Shown here: piece by piece, positions 41,482 through 50,195 of the stretch | How the letters are laid out: the number at the start of each line of letters is the position of its first letter | Numbering within the stretch: position 1 is the stretch's first letter | DNA from: Arthrobacter sp. MYb213 | GTDB taxonomy: Bacteria; Actinomycetota; Actinomycetes; Actinomycetales; Micrococcaceae | Direction of reading: 5' to 3' | NCBI RefSeq assembly: GCF_002979915.1 | Contig: NZ_PCQA01000005.1 | Span: 231,821-295,820 of the forward strand | DNA: 64,000 bases | Made by a program: the position numbers and the translations under genes | Notes under the pieces: generated by a model | What the model was told of the DNA's origin: nothing | Database searches by the model: none | What the model saw: the letters and a program-made list of their open reading frames with translations, nothing else

Positions 41482-43275
41482 CTAGCTGAGGATTTCGGTG
41501 AGCTCAAGCCAGCGTTCTTCGAGTTCATCAATCTGAGATTGAAGATCGTTGATCCTGGCAGTTAGTTTGCCCAAAGCCTCGTAGTCACTCTGGTCGTGTG
41601 CGGCCATCTTGGTATGAGTCTTCTCAACCTTGTCCCGCAACTGACCGACCTTGCGCTCGTTAGCGTTCAGTTCCTTCTGAGTGGCGCGAAGCTCCGCGGC
41701 ACTTAGACCCTTGGTGTTGGCAGAAGTACCGTTCGAGGACGCAGCGGCCGGATTGCCTGAGCCCTTGACGCCTTCGGCGCTACGCAACTTCAAGTACTCG
41801 TCAACGCCGCCTGGCACATGGCGGAAATTGCCGTCCAAGATGGCGTACTGCTGATCGGTGACACGTTCTAGCAGGTAGCGGTCGTGCGACACGACGATGA
41901 GCGTGCCAGGCCAGGAGTCAAGCAGATCTTCCAAAGCAGCCAACATGTCGGTATCGACGTCGTTCGTTGGCTCATCGAGGATCATGACGTTCGGTTCATT
42001 CATCAAGATCATCAGCAACTGCAGACGGCGGCGCTGGCCACCGGAAAGCTCATTGATCTTGGTGGACAGGTGTGCGGAGGAGAATCCCAAACGTTCCAGC
42101 AGCTGCGCTGGAGTCAGATCTTTGCCGTCCACATTAAACGTGGTGCGGAATCCAGCCAAGACTTCGCGAACGCGGTCTTCACCGATCTTCTCCAACTCAC
42201 GGAACTGCTGATCTAGCACCGCCAACTTCACGGTCTGACCGCGCTTGATGGTACCGCCGGTAGGTACTACGGTGCCTGCAATCAAACCCAAAAGGGTGGA
42301 TTTACCTGCACCATTGGCACCGAGCAACCCGGTACGTTCACCCGGAGCAATACGCCAGGTAAACGGCTTCAAGATTTGCTTGTCTCCGAAGCTGACCTCG
42401 GTGTCCAGCAAGTCCACCACGTCCTTGCCCAAACGGGTGGTGGCCATCTTCTTCAATTCCAGCGGGTTACGTACCGGAGGAACGTCGGCAATCAGCTGGT
42501 TGGCCGCTTCAATACGGAACTTTGGTTTGGCCGTACGTGCCGGGGCACCACGGCGCAACCAAGCAAGTTCCTTCTTCATCATGTTCTGACGCTTGCCTTC
42601 GGTGACCGCAGCAATACGGTCACGCTCCACACGCTGCAGGACGTAGGCCGCGTAGCCACCTTCGAAAGGCTCAACTAAGCGGTCGTGCACTTCCCAGGTA
42701 TTGGTGCAGACTTCGTCGAGGAACCAACGGTCGTGAGTGACGACCATCAGTCCGCCGGAGTTCTTGGACCAACGGTTGTTCAGGTGCGTAGCCAGCCAGG
42801 AAATACCTTCGACGTCCAAATGGTTAGTTGGCTCGTCGAGGATGACCACATCCCAGTCTTGAACTAGCAGTGCAGCCAAGGCGACACGGCGACGCTGGCC
42901 ACCGGAGAGCGTTGAAATTTGTGCTTCCCAATCCAGGTCTGCCACAAGTCCACCGATGACGTCACGAATGCGAGCCTCACCGGCCCACTCGTGAGCTTCC
43001 ATGTCACCTACCAGTGCGTAATGCACGGTGGAGTCTGAATCGAGGGTGTCACTCTGGTCTAGTACCCCGACGGTTACGTCTCCACGTCGGGTCACACGCC
43101 CTGAGTGAGGGTCGATTTTGCCCGCGAGCATGCGTAGGAGCGAAGATTTGCCTTCGCCATTGCGTCCCACCAGACCGATACGGTCGCCTTCGGAAATACC
43201 GATGGTGACCGAGTCAAATACGACGTGGGTGGGATATTCGAGATGGAGGGCTTCGCCTCCGAGTAAATGAGCCAC
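41482..43275 (-). CDS. ABC-F family ATPase (Uup-like)
   Basis: A 597-residue duplicated ATPase without membrane segments. Domain 1: Walker A GRNGEGKSSLLRMLAG, signature STLSGGQRRRVALAALL, Walker B DVVILDEPTNHLD. Domain 2: Walker A GANGAGKSTLLGLIAG, signature ELSGGQRRRLQLLMIL, DEPTNDVD. A charged helical C-terminus (residues 530-597, KVGQLRDKVEKTHTK) is the Uup-type coiled coil. ABC-F proteins act on the ribosome or on branched DNA. In related genomes it normally follows ispE, so it marks the right edge of the accessory region. Confidence 0.94.
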   Translation of the reverse strand: MAHLLGGEALHLEYPTHVVFDSVTIGISEGDRIGLVGRNGEGKSSLLRMLAGKIDPHSGRVTRRGDVTVGVLDQSDTLDSDSTVHYALVGDMEAHEWAGEARIRDVIGGLVADLDWEAQISTLSGGQRRRVALAALLVQDWDVVILDEPTNHLDVEGISWLATHLNNRWSKNSGGLMVVTHDRWFLDEVCTNTWEVHDRLVEPFEGGYAAYVLQRVERDRIAAVTEGKRQNMMKKELAWLRRGAPARTAKPKFRIEAANQLIADVPPVRNPLELKKMATTRLGKDVVDLLDTEVSFGDKQILKPFTWRIAPGERTGLLGANGAGKSTLLGLIAGTVVPTGGTIKRGQTVKLAVLDQQFRELEKIGEDRVREVLAGFRTTFNVDGKDLTPAQLLERLGFSSAHLSTKINELSGGQRRRLQLLMILMNEPNVMILDEPTNDVDTDMLAALEDLLDSWPGTLIVVSHDRYLLERVTDQQYAILDGNFRHVPGGVDEYLKLRSAEGVKGSGNPAAASSNGTSANTKGLSAAELRATQKELNANERKVGQLRDKVEKTHTKMAAHDQSDYEALGKLTARINDLQSQIDELEERWLELTEILS

Positions 43276-43438
43276 ACCTCTAGTTTACGAAGCGACGCAA
43301 ATCGAGAACTATTTAGTACCGATCTGAAGGCCATAGAGAAGATTATCTTTCACTAAGGTGTTGTGCGATTTCACTCAGACTCTAGATCGTGGCAGAATAA
43401 TTAGCGTACTTAACGGGCGATGCTCGTCAGGTACGTTT

Positions 43439-43513
43439 TCCGCCCTGGTGTAATGGCAACACGCCAGCCTTTGGAGCTGTGCATTGTAGGTTCGAATCCT
43501 ACGGGCGGAACCA
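43439..43513 (+). tRNA. tRNA-Gln (anticodon TTG)
   Basis: A 72-nt cloverleaf plus encoded CCA. The acceptor arms TCCGCCC / GGGCGGA pair, the D arm is GGTGTAATGGCAACAC, the anticodon loop CTTTGGA carries TTG (reads CAA), and the T arm GTAGGTTCGAATCCTAC is canonical. One C/T mismatch at the base of the anticodon stem. It precedes a hairpin terminator. Confidence 0.93.
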
Positions 43514-43523
43514 TTTAGCTCTC

Positions 43524-43551
43524 AGCGCCCCTTGTGGGCGCTTTTCTTTTT
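43524..43551 (+). terminator. Terminator after tRNA-Gln
   Basis: AGCGCCC-CTTGT-GGGCGCT followed by TTTCTTTTT, directly behind the tRNA. Confidence 0.9.
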
Positions 43552-43650
43552 GAACGCCAGTTAAGCCGATCTTCCTCATCGCGATAGACTGTCAGCGGGG
43601 TTTTATTTTGATGCCAGAAACCTCATACTCGACTTCGCAGGAGAAAGCAC

Positions 43651-45102
43651 TTGAGCGATCAGGTCAACGCACCAGTAGCCGTTATCGTCCTCGCCGCAGG
43701 CGCAGGAACCCGGATGAAATCGGCTAAGCCGAAGATCATGCATGAAATTGCAGGTCGTTCAATGATTTCTCACGCATTGCACGCCGCTTCCGCACTGGAA
43801 CCGAAGAGCTTGGTCGCCGTAGTGCGTCACCAACGTGACCTCGTTGCAGCTCATATCGTTGAGCAGTTCCCAAGCATCACCATCGCAGACCAGGATGACA
43901 TTCCTGGCACCGGCCGTGCCGTGCAGCAGGGACTTGACGCGGTAGATCCAGACCTCGAAGGTACCGTCGTAGTGACCTATGGCGATGTGCCATTGCTCAC
44001 CAGCGAAGTACTGGCAGGCCTCGTGGTCACCCACGAAAAGAGCCGGAACGCTGTCACCGTGTTGACCACCGAGCTGGATGACCCATCGGGTTACGGCCGA
44101 ATCTTGCGTGATGAAAACGGTGAAGTTTCCGGGATCCGTGAGCAGAAGGATGCCAACGAGGCAGAGCTTGCGGTCAAGGAAATCAACTCCGGTATCTATG
44201 CTTTTGATGCAGCCATGCTGCGTTCGGCGCTGACCGAGGTCACCACCGACAACGCGCAGGGCGAAATGTACCTGACCGACGTACTGGCCATTGCCCGTGC
44301 CCGCGGTGGCCGAGTCGCCTCCTCACAGATTGCCGACCGCTGGCAGATCGAGGGAGCCAACGACCGCGTTCAGGTTTCCAACCTCGCGCGCATCTACAAC
44401 GAGCGCAAGACCGAATTCTGGATGCGCCAAGGCGTGACCATCATTGACCCGGCGACCACGTGGATCGACGCCACGGTCATGATCGGCCAAGATGTCACCC
44501 TGAAGCCAGGCACCCAGCTACACGGCGAAACCATCATCGGTACCAACGCCGTGGTTGGTCCAGACACCACCTTGACCAACGTGGTTGTTGGCCAGAACGC
44601 TACGGTCAAGCGCACCGACGCTACCGACTCGCGGATCTCCGAAGGCGCCAGCGTTGGCCCCTTCGCTTACCTGCGTCCCGGAACCGACTTGGGTCCGGAC
44701 GGCAAGATTGGCGCTTTCTACGAAACCAAGAACGTGACCATTGGTCGCGGTTCTAAGCTCTCACACCTGGGTTATGCCGGGGATGCTGAAATCGGTGAGT
44801 ACACCAATATTGGGTGTGGCAACATCACCGCAAACTACGACGGCGAAAAGAAGCACCGAACCAAGATTGGTTCGCATGTGCGCACCAGCTCGAACACCGT
44901 GTTCATCGCCCCGGTTGAACTCGGGGACGGCGCCTACACCGGTGCTGGTGCTATCGTCCGTAAAAACGTCCCGGCTGGCGCACTAGCGTTGTCCGTGGCT
45001 CCGCAGCGGAACACCGAAGGTTGGACGCTGGAAAAGCGTCCAGGCACCCCCTCGGCCGATGCCGCATTCAAGTCCTCGTTGAATAACTCGGCTTCCGAAT
45101 AA
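43651..45102 (+). CDS. glmU: Bifunctional N-acetylglucosamine-1-P uridyltransferase/acetyltransferase
   Basis: Makes UDP-GlcNAc for peptidoglycan: acetylates glucosamine-1-P and then uridylates it. The N-terminal nucleotidyltransferase has LAAGAGTRMKSAKPKIMH (residues 13-30); the C-terminal half is a left-handed beta-helix with hexapeptide repeats and the acetyl-CoA site HLGYAGDAEIGEYTNIGCGN. 483 residues is the normal size. The start is TTG at 43651, supported by AGGAGAAAG 4-12 bp upstream. Followed by prs. Confidence 0.96.
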   Translation: MSDQVNAPVAVIVLAAGAGTRMKSAKPKIMHEIAGRSMISHALHAASALEPKSLVAVVRHQRDLVAAHIVEQFPSITIADQDDIPGTGRAVQQGLDAVDPDLEGTVVVTYGDVPLLTSEVLAGLVVTHEKSRNAVTVLTTELDDPSGYGRILRDENGEVSGIREQKDANEAELAVKEINSGIYAFDAAMLRSALTEVTTDNAQGEMYLTDVLAIARARGGRVASSQIADRWQIEGANDRVQVSNLARIYNERKTEFWMRQGVTIIDPATTWIDATVMIGQDVTLKPGTQLHGETIIGTNAVVGPDTTLTNVVVGQNATVKRTDATDSRISEGASVGPFAYLRPGTDLGPDGKIGAFYETKNVTIGRGSKLSHLGYAGDAEIGEYTNIGCGNITANYDGEKKHRTKIGSHVRTSSNTVFIAPVELGDGAYTGAGAIVRKNVPAGALALSVAPQRNTEGWTLEKRPGTPSADAAFKSSLNNSASE

Positions 45103-45172
45103 TTCATTCGAGGAATTCATTTCCTCAGACCACCTCATACGTGATAGCGAAGCGAGCGAGAAAGCAAACCCC

Positions 45173-46153
45173 ATGAGTGAAATCAGCCATAATGTCGATA
45201 AAAAGCTGGTCCTGGCCACCGGCCGGGCACACCCGGAACTAGCAGCAGAAGTTGCTAAGGAACTGGACACCGAACTGCTCCCGCTGAACGCCTACGACTT
45301 CGCTAACGGCGAGATCTATGTGCGTTCGGACGAGTCGGTACGTGGCAAGGAAGTCTTCTTGCTGCAGTCCTACCCAGCCCCACTAAACAATTGGCTGATG
45401 GAACAGCTGATCATGATTGATTCGATGAAGCGTGCCTCGGCACGTCGTATCACCGTGGTCGCACCGTTCTACCCATACGCTCGTCAGGACAAGAAGGGCC
45501 GTGGCCGCGAGCCAATCTCGGCTCGTCTGGTAGCGGACCTGTTCAAGACCGCTGGCGCTGACCGTATTATTTCTTGCGATCTGCACACCGCGCAGATCCA
45601 GGGCTTCTTTGACGGTCCGGTGGACCACCTATTTGCCTTCCCACTGTTGGCGGACTACATCCGTGACCGGGTGGGCGATGACCCAATCACCGTGGTCTCC
45701 CCAGACACCGGACGTGTTCGTGTGGCTGAGCAGTGGGCCGAACGCCTCGGCGGCGCCCCACTAGCATTCGTGCACAAGTCCCGTGACTTGACCGTGCCTA
45801 ATATGGCCGAGTCCAAGACCGTAGTAGGCCAGGTTGCCGGCCGTACCGCGGTTCTGATCGATGACATGATCGACACCGGTGGAACCATTGCAGGCGCAGT
45901 GCGCGTGTTGAAGGAAGCCGGCGCGAAGGATGTCATCATCGCGGCAACTCACGCGGTCTTCTCCGACCCTGCCGCGCAGCGTCTGGCCGAGTGCGGTGCC
46001 ACCGAAGTTGTGGTCACCAATACCCTGCCAATCCCAGAAGAAAAGCGCTTCGCGAACCTCACGGTTCTTTCGATCGCTCCGATGCTGGCACGCGCCATCT
46101 CTGAGGTCTTCCACGAGGGTTCTGTCACGAACCTATTCGACGGTCGCGCCTAG
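45173..46153 (+). CDS. prs: Ribose-phosphate pyrophosphokinase (PRPP synthase)
   Basis: Transfers pyrophosphate from ATP to ribose-5-P, supplying PRPP for nucleotides, His and Trp. 326 residues with the ATP/ribose motifs RPYPYARQD-like PFYPYARQDKKGRGREPISA and the PRPP-binding loop VLIDDMIDTGGTI. Homohexameric cytosolic enzyme. It follows glmU at 70 bp, the conserved glmU-prs pair, and ends before a strong terminator. Confidence 0.97.
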   Translation: MSEISHNVDKKLVLATGRAHPELAAEVAKELDTELLPLNAYDFANGEIYVRSDESVRGKEVFLLQSYPAPLNNWLMEQLIMIDSMKRASARRITVVAPFYPYARQDKKGRGREPISARLVADLFKTAGADRIISCDLHTAQIQGFFDGPVDHLFAFPLLADYIRDRVGDDPITVVSPDTGRVRVAEQWAERLGGAPLAFVHKSRDLTVPNMAESKTVVGQVAGRTAVLIDDMIDTGGTIAGAVRVLKEAGAKDVIIAATHAVFSDPAAQRLAECGATEVVVTNTLPIPEEKRFANLTVLSIAPMLARAISEVFHEGSVTNLFDGRA

Positions 46154-46171
46154 TAGTTCTCGTTTCGCAAG

Positions 46172-46210
46172 CCAATGGCCGGCACCTTCGGGTGCCGGCC
46201 ATTGGTCTTT
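46172..46210 (+). terminator. Terminator after prs
   Basis: A 15-bp perfect stem, CCAATGGCCGGCACC / GGTGCCGGCCATTGG, with TTCG tetraloop and TCTTT tail, 18 bp beyond the prs stop. Confidence 0.92.
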
Positions 46211-46261
46211 AAAATAGCTTTTAAGATGCAGGTTCCCGGCGGTCATTACAAGATAATCGGG

Positions 46262-46465
46262 CTAACTAGCCGCGAGAAAAATGAAATGGTCGTTGGGGGA
46301 GAAGCGGTGCGCCTCGGTGCATCGGTAACCGCGTAACCACTGTTGGTCACCGACGGTACGAAGATAAAATCCCTTGGGGAAGTCATCGCCGCCCAGTGCC
46401 AGCGAAGCTACCGTGAGCGAACTATCCGGAGCATTCCCAACGTTGAGCACGCTGTTCCTGGACAT
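46262..46465 (-). CDS. Small hypothetical protein, possibly a remnant
   Basis: A 67-residue frame, GGDDFPKGFYLRTVGDQQWL then RGYRCTEAHRFSPNDHFIFL. The frame stays open about 40 bp upstream of its ATG without another standard start, so it may be the tail of a decayed gene. It follows the DUF1801 gene on the same strand. No family recognised. Confidence 0.35.
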   Translation of the reverse strand: MSRNSVLNVGNAPDSSLTVASLALGGDDFPKGFYLRTVGDQQWLRGYRCTEAHRFSPNDHFIFLAAS

Positions 46466-46513
46466 GGGCTGATTCGTATAGGTCAGGCGGGACTGCGCAC
46501 CACCATAAGTAAG

Positions 46514-46939
46514 TTACTGACCAGCCTCGGTGAGAGCCAAGGCGTAGGAAGTCGCCAGCAGCTCGCGCAATGCTTCCAGATTAACTTTGGATAAGCGGCC
46601 TAGATAAAGGCATGCTTTGCTGGCCTTGTGCGGGCCAAGCGCGCCAAGAAGCTCGGGCCATTTTGCCGCGAAATCACTTTGCAGATAAATAGTGTGTTTT
46701 GCAGAGCCTGGCGCAAATGCCATCAACGGCGAGTGTCCACTACGACCGCTGTCGTAACGGTATTCGTACTCACCGAAACCGATGATGCGCTCCGCCCAGA
46801 CAACCGGTGGTAAGCCGGTGATTTCTTGGAAGAGTGCTAGAAGCTGCTCGGCTTCCTCACGACGTGCGCCTGGGGCGCGGGAGAGAACCTCGGCAACGGG
46901 CATATCGGATGGTGACATCGCTGGTTGTTTGGCGCTCAT
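46514..46939 (-). CDS. DUF1801 domain protein
   Basis: A 141-residue protein of the DUF1801 (YdhG/YjbR-neighbour) group: VVWAERIIGFGEYEYRYDSG then HTIYLQSDFAAKWPELLGAL and ASKACLYLGRLSKVNLEALR match the family's central strands and final helices. Function unknown. The start at 46939 is backed by AAGGAG just upstream; an in-frame TTG/ATG further up is less likely. Confidence 0.8.
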   Translation of the reverse strand: MSAKQPAMSPSDMPVAEVLSRAPGARREEAEQLLALFQEITGLPPVVWAERIIGFGEYEYRYDSGRSGHSPLMAFAPGSAKHTIYLQSDFAAKWPELLGALGPHKASKACLYLGRLSKVNLEALRELLATSYALALTEAGQ

Positions 46940-47239
46940 ATGTACTCCTTTATATCGGATGGCTTGAGGCCACCGAAGAATGATCTTTCCTGCCCACACT
47001 ACCGGGCATTGTGGCTAGTGCTGCCGGGATCTTTCAGAGTTGTGGCGTAGGGTACAGATTTTTTACTCTCGCCTGCTTGCTGGTAGAATTTCTACTTGTG
47101 CTCAGGCGAGGGAATCATCTTTTTGATGTGACCGTTATCGACAAGGCCGGAAAAGCTCTTTCATCTCCAGATGATGGATGCTTCCCAGGTCCACGCAGGG
47201 CGTAAAAAGAAGCATTCAATCACAATAAGGAGATTCATC

Positions 47240-47524
47240 ATGGCATCTGTCAACCTTGACGCCGTAGTTCGTTCCGATTTCGGCAAGGGCGCAGCCCGTC
47301 AGGCTCGTCGTGACGGCCTGATCCCAGCAGTAATCTACGGTGCAGGCTCCGAGCCACAGCACATCTTGCTGCCAATCCACGAGACCACCTTGGCTATCCG
47401 TGACCGCGGCGTTCAGCTGGTTCTGAACATCGATGGCAAGGAAGTTACGACCTCCATCAAGGACATTCAGATCCACGCAATCAACCGTACCGTTGATCAC
47501 ATGGATCTACTGATCGCTGCGTAA
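47240..47524 (+). CDS. rplY: Ribosomal protein bL25, short form
   Basis: A 94-residue 5S-rRNA-binding protein: VVRSDFGKGAARQARRDGLI then PAVIYGAGSEPQHILLPIHE and DIQIHAINRTVDHMDLLIAA. Most Micrococcaceae are remembered as having the 200-residue CTC form with an extra C-terminal beta domain; here the stop falls exactly after the N-terminal domain, like E. coli L25. ATG 47240 with AAGGAG 7 bp before. Next gene pth follows at 43 bp. Confidence 0.93.
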   Translation: MASVNLDAVVRSDFGKGAARQARRDGLIPAVIYGAGSEPQHILLPIHETTLAIRDRGVQLVLNIDGKEVTTSIKDIQIHAINRTVDHMDLLIAA

Positions 47525-47567
47525 GTTCGGTCCTCGGAGCGAATACAGCTTTTAGTAGCTAAAACTT

Positions 47568-48149
47568 ATGAGTAGTGATACTTGGCTGGTAGCCGGGCTC
47601 GGGAATCCTGGGCCCGGCTACGCTGGCAATAGACACAATGTCGGGCAGATGGTGCTCGACGAATTGGCCAAACGCGTCGGCTCGAAATTTAAGACTCACC
47701 CATCGCGTGCCCAGATCATTCAGGGACGAATATCCGTTGGTGGACCACGGGTGGTGTTGGCCAAACCGATGACCTACATGAACCTTTCCGGTGGCCCGGT
47801 TGCGAATCTCGCAAAATTTTTTGGAATTGGTGTCGAGAATTTGATCGTGGTGCACGATGAAATCGACATTCCTTTTGACACCGTCAAGCTCAAGCGAGGC
47901 GGCGGAGAAGGCGGCCACAACGGTCTGCGCGATATCTCTAAAGCCATGGGCTCTAAAGACTACTTGCGAGTTCGCGCAGGTGTTGGACGGCCCACCAGTC
48001 GCATGGATACTGCCGATTGGGTCTTGCAAGACTTCTCTAAATCAGAGAAACAGAATTTGCCTTTCCTGATCGATAATTCGGCTGACGCCGTGGAACTGTT
48101 GATGTCTTCCGGTTTAGAAGCCGCACAGGGAAAATTTCACACTTCGTAA
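47568..48149 (+). CDS. pth: Peptidyl-tRNA hydrolase
   Basis: Recycles peptidyl-tRNA released from stalled ribosomes. 193 residues with LVAGLGNPGPGYAGNRHNVG (the catalytic His in NRHN), KPMTYMNLSGGPV and VHDEIDIPF with the assisting Asp, then GGGEGGHNGLRDI. Directly downstream of rplY, the usual arrangement, and followed by a terminator. Confidence 0.96.
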   Translation: MSSDTWLVAGLGNPGPGYAGNRHNVGQMVLDELAKRVGSKFKTHPSRAQIIQGRISVGGPRVVLAKPMTYMNLSGGPVANLAKFFGIGVENLIVVHDEIDIPFDTVKLKRGGGEGGHNGLRDISKAMGSKDYLRVRAGVGRPTSRMDTADWVLQDFSKSEKQNLPFLIDNSADAVELLMSSGLEAAQGKFHTS

Positions 48150-48165
48150 AGTTAGCTTAGTCACT

Positions 48166-48214
48166 GCGCCCGGTGCGCTGCCCCTAGTGGGTAGTGTACC
48201 GGGCGCTGTTCTTT
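48166..48214 (+). terminator. Terminator after pth
   Basis: GCGCCCGGT (48166-48174) pairs with ACCGGGCGC (48198-48206) and a T-rich tail TGTTCTTTT follows. The inner part can pair further. Confidence 0.8.
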
Positions 48215-48348
48215 TGGATGAGGCATTGCTTACTAAGGCCTAACTTAGATGAGATTCGAGATCTAGAGTGGAATAATTAGCCAATGTACCCATTGCCTAA
48301 TCGCCAAATCTGAGCGGGCAAACCATATCCATCACCTCGGAGGACCAA

Positions 48349-49650
48349 GTGCACACGGTAATCGGTCACCCAGAAGCAACAGAGGCGCTCTCTCTTTCAG
48401 AGGTTGAGCGCATCAAAGCAGACTTCGAAATCCTGGAGCACCAAGTCAACGGCACGGATCTCGTATATCTGGATTCTGGCGCGACGAGCCAAAAGCCTCG
48501 TTGTGTTTACGAAGCCGAACAGCACTACTACGAGTACGCCAACTCTGCGGTGCATCGTGGAGCGCATAGCCTTGCGGTGGAAGCCACCGATATTTTTGAA
48601 CAGGCCCGCGAAACGGTAGCTAAGTTCATCGGTGCGCGCAGCAATGAACTAGTGTGGACCTCCAACGCCACCGAAGCGTTAAATCTCATCTCGTACTCCA
48701 TGTCTAACGCGTCCCTCGGCCGTGGTGGGGACGAAGCACAACGCTTCCGTCTAGGGGCCGGCGATGAAATTTTAGTCACCGAACTCGAACACCACGCAAA
48801 CCTCATCCCCTGGCAGGAACTGGCTTTCCGCACCGGAGCAACGCTGCGTTACGTCCCGGTCGATGAACAGGGCGCACTGCGCTACGAGATGCTTGATGAA
48901 CTAATCAACAGCAAGACTAAGTTGGTGGCCTTCACCCACGTATCGAACGTGTTGGGAACCATCACCGATGTGGCGCGATTTGTTTCCGCTGCCAAAGCGG
49001 TAGGCGCGCTGACCGTACTGGACGGGTGCCAGTCGGTCCCGCATATGCCGATCGACGTGAAATCTTTGGACGTAGACTTCATGGCGTTCTCCGGTCACAA
49101 GATGTTAGGTCCTACCGGCATCGGTGCCTTGTATGGCCGTGCTGAACTATTGGACGCGATGCCACCATTCCTCACCGGTGGTTCAATGATCACCGTTGTT
49201 GATATGGAACACGCAGAATTCCTCCCGTCTCCGCAGCGATTCGAAGCAGGAACCCAGCGTGTGGCACAGGTGCACGGATTGGCTACCGCCGCCAGCTACC
49301 TGGATGAGGTCGGTATGGATCGCATTGCCGCCTGGGAAGAACACCTCGGCGCGATGCTTTTTGAAGGACTGTCAAACCTTGAAGGTGTCCGCGTTTTTGG
49401 ACCTTCAGGCATTGCACGTATTGGTACGGTGCCCTTCGAAGTGATCGGAGTGCACCCACATGATGTGGGACAGTACCTAGATTCACGGGGTATTGCGGTG
49501 CGTGTGGGACACCATTGTGCCCAGCCGCTGCACCGAGCCTTAGGCGTTTCGGCCACAACTCGTGCGAGCACCTACCTGTACAACACCGAGCAAGACATTA
49601 CCGCACTGATCGAGGCAGTTTCCTCCGTGCGTGAATACTTTGGAGTCTAA
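48349..49650 (+). CDS. sufS: Cysteine desulfurase SufS
   Basis: PLP enzyme that takes sulfur from cysteine for Fe-S cluster assembly. 433 residues from a GTG start (CTCGGAGGACC is the ribosome site). The PLP lysine is in FMAFSGHKMLGPTGIGALYG and the persulfide Cys in GIAVRVGHHCAQPLHRAL. The SufS opening VNGTDLVYLDSGATSQKP is present. sufU starts directly at the stop codon's end, so they are translationally coupled; the other suf genes are not here. Confidence 0.95.
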   Translation: MHTVIGHPEATEALSLSEVERIKADFEILEHQVNGTDLVYLDSGATSQKPRCVYEAEQHYYEYANSAVHRGAHSLAVEATDIFEQARETVAKFIGARSNELVWTSNATEALNLISYSMSNASLGRGGDEAQRFRLGAGDEILVTELEHHANLIPWQELAFRTGATLRYVPVDEQGALRYEMLDELINSKTKLVAFTHVSNVLGTITDVARFVSAAKAVGALTVLDGCQSVPHMPIDVKSLDVDFMAFSGHKMLGPTGIGALYGRAELLDAMPPFLTGGSMITVVDMEHAEFLPSPQRFEAGTQRVAQVHGLATAASYLDEVGMDRIAAWEEHLGAMLFEGLSNLEGVRVFGPSGIARIGTVPFEVIGVHPHDVGQYLDSRGIAVRVGHHCAQPLHRALGVSATTRASTYLYNTEQDITALIEAVSSVREYFGV

Positions 49651-50103
49651 ATGAATGAATTAGATCAGCTGTACCAGCAAGTAATCCTCGACCATGCAAA
49701 GAGGCGTATTGGGTCGCCTCTGGTGGACCCTGCCGCCGGTGAGCTGCATGGTGAGTCGCACCAGCACAACCCGATCTGTGGAGATCAGATTCGAGTTCGC
49801 GTCGCAGTCGGTGAAAATGATCATTTCACCGCGATGAGCTGGGAGGGCGACGGCTGTTCGATTTCTATGGCATCCGCCTCGGTGCTCAGCGAAATGCTTC
49901 CGGAACTTACCAAAGACGAGTTTTTGGACAAGCTGGAAGTCTTCCGTGAAATGATGCGTTCGCGCGGCGCCATGGTACCCGATGAAGAAGTACTCGAAGA
50001 CGCTGCCGCCTTTGTGGGCGTCTCTAAGTTCCCTGCACGAGTCAAGTGCGCAATGCTCGCTTGGGTTGCGGCAGAGGCCGCTATGCTCGGCGCAAGCGCC
50101 TAA
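49651..50103 (+). CDS. sufU: SufU iron-sulfur assembly sulfurtransferase
   Basis: A 150-residue IscU-fold zinc protein that accepts sulfur from SufS. The three cysteines are visible: HNPICGDQI, WEGDGCSISMASASV and ARVKCAMLAW. The Asp after the first Cys completes the zinc site. SufU rather than IscU is supported by the pairing with SufS and the insert before the third Cys. It ends near a strong bidirectional terminator. Confidence 0.95.
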   Translation: MNELDQLYQQVILDHAKRRIGSPLVDPAAGELHGESHQHNPICGDQIRVRVAVGENDHFTAMSWEGDGCSISMASASVLSEMLPELTKDEFLDKLEVFREMMRSRGAMVPDEEVLEDAAAFVGVSKFPARVKCAMLAWVAAEAAMLGASA

Positions 50104-50134
50104 GCAGGCCAAGACCTAGCAACTTAGTATTCAA

Positions 50135-50186
50135 AATAAAAACGGCTTTGGCCTTCACGCAGGTGAAGGCCAAAGCCGTTTTTATT
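50135..50186. terminator. Bidirectional terminator between sufU and nhaA
   Basis: A perfect 24-bp stem (left arm 50135-50158, right arm 50163-50186; inner sequence GGCTTTGGCCTTCAC) with GCAG loop and A/T-rich ends, T runs on both strands. It lies between convergent genes. Confidence 0.95.
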
Positions 50187-50195
50187 GTCAGCGGG

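Noticed and set aside
43439..43513. tRNA-Gln as the attachment site of the accessory region
   Set aside because: The accessory genes end on the far side of the ABC-F gene, 2 kb away, and no repeat of the tRNA 3' end was seen at the other boundary.
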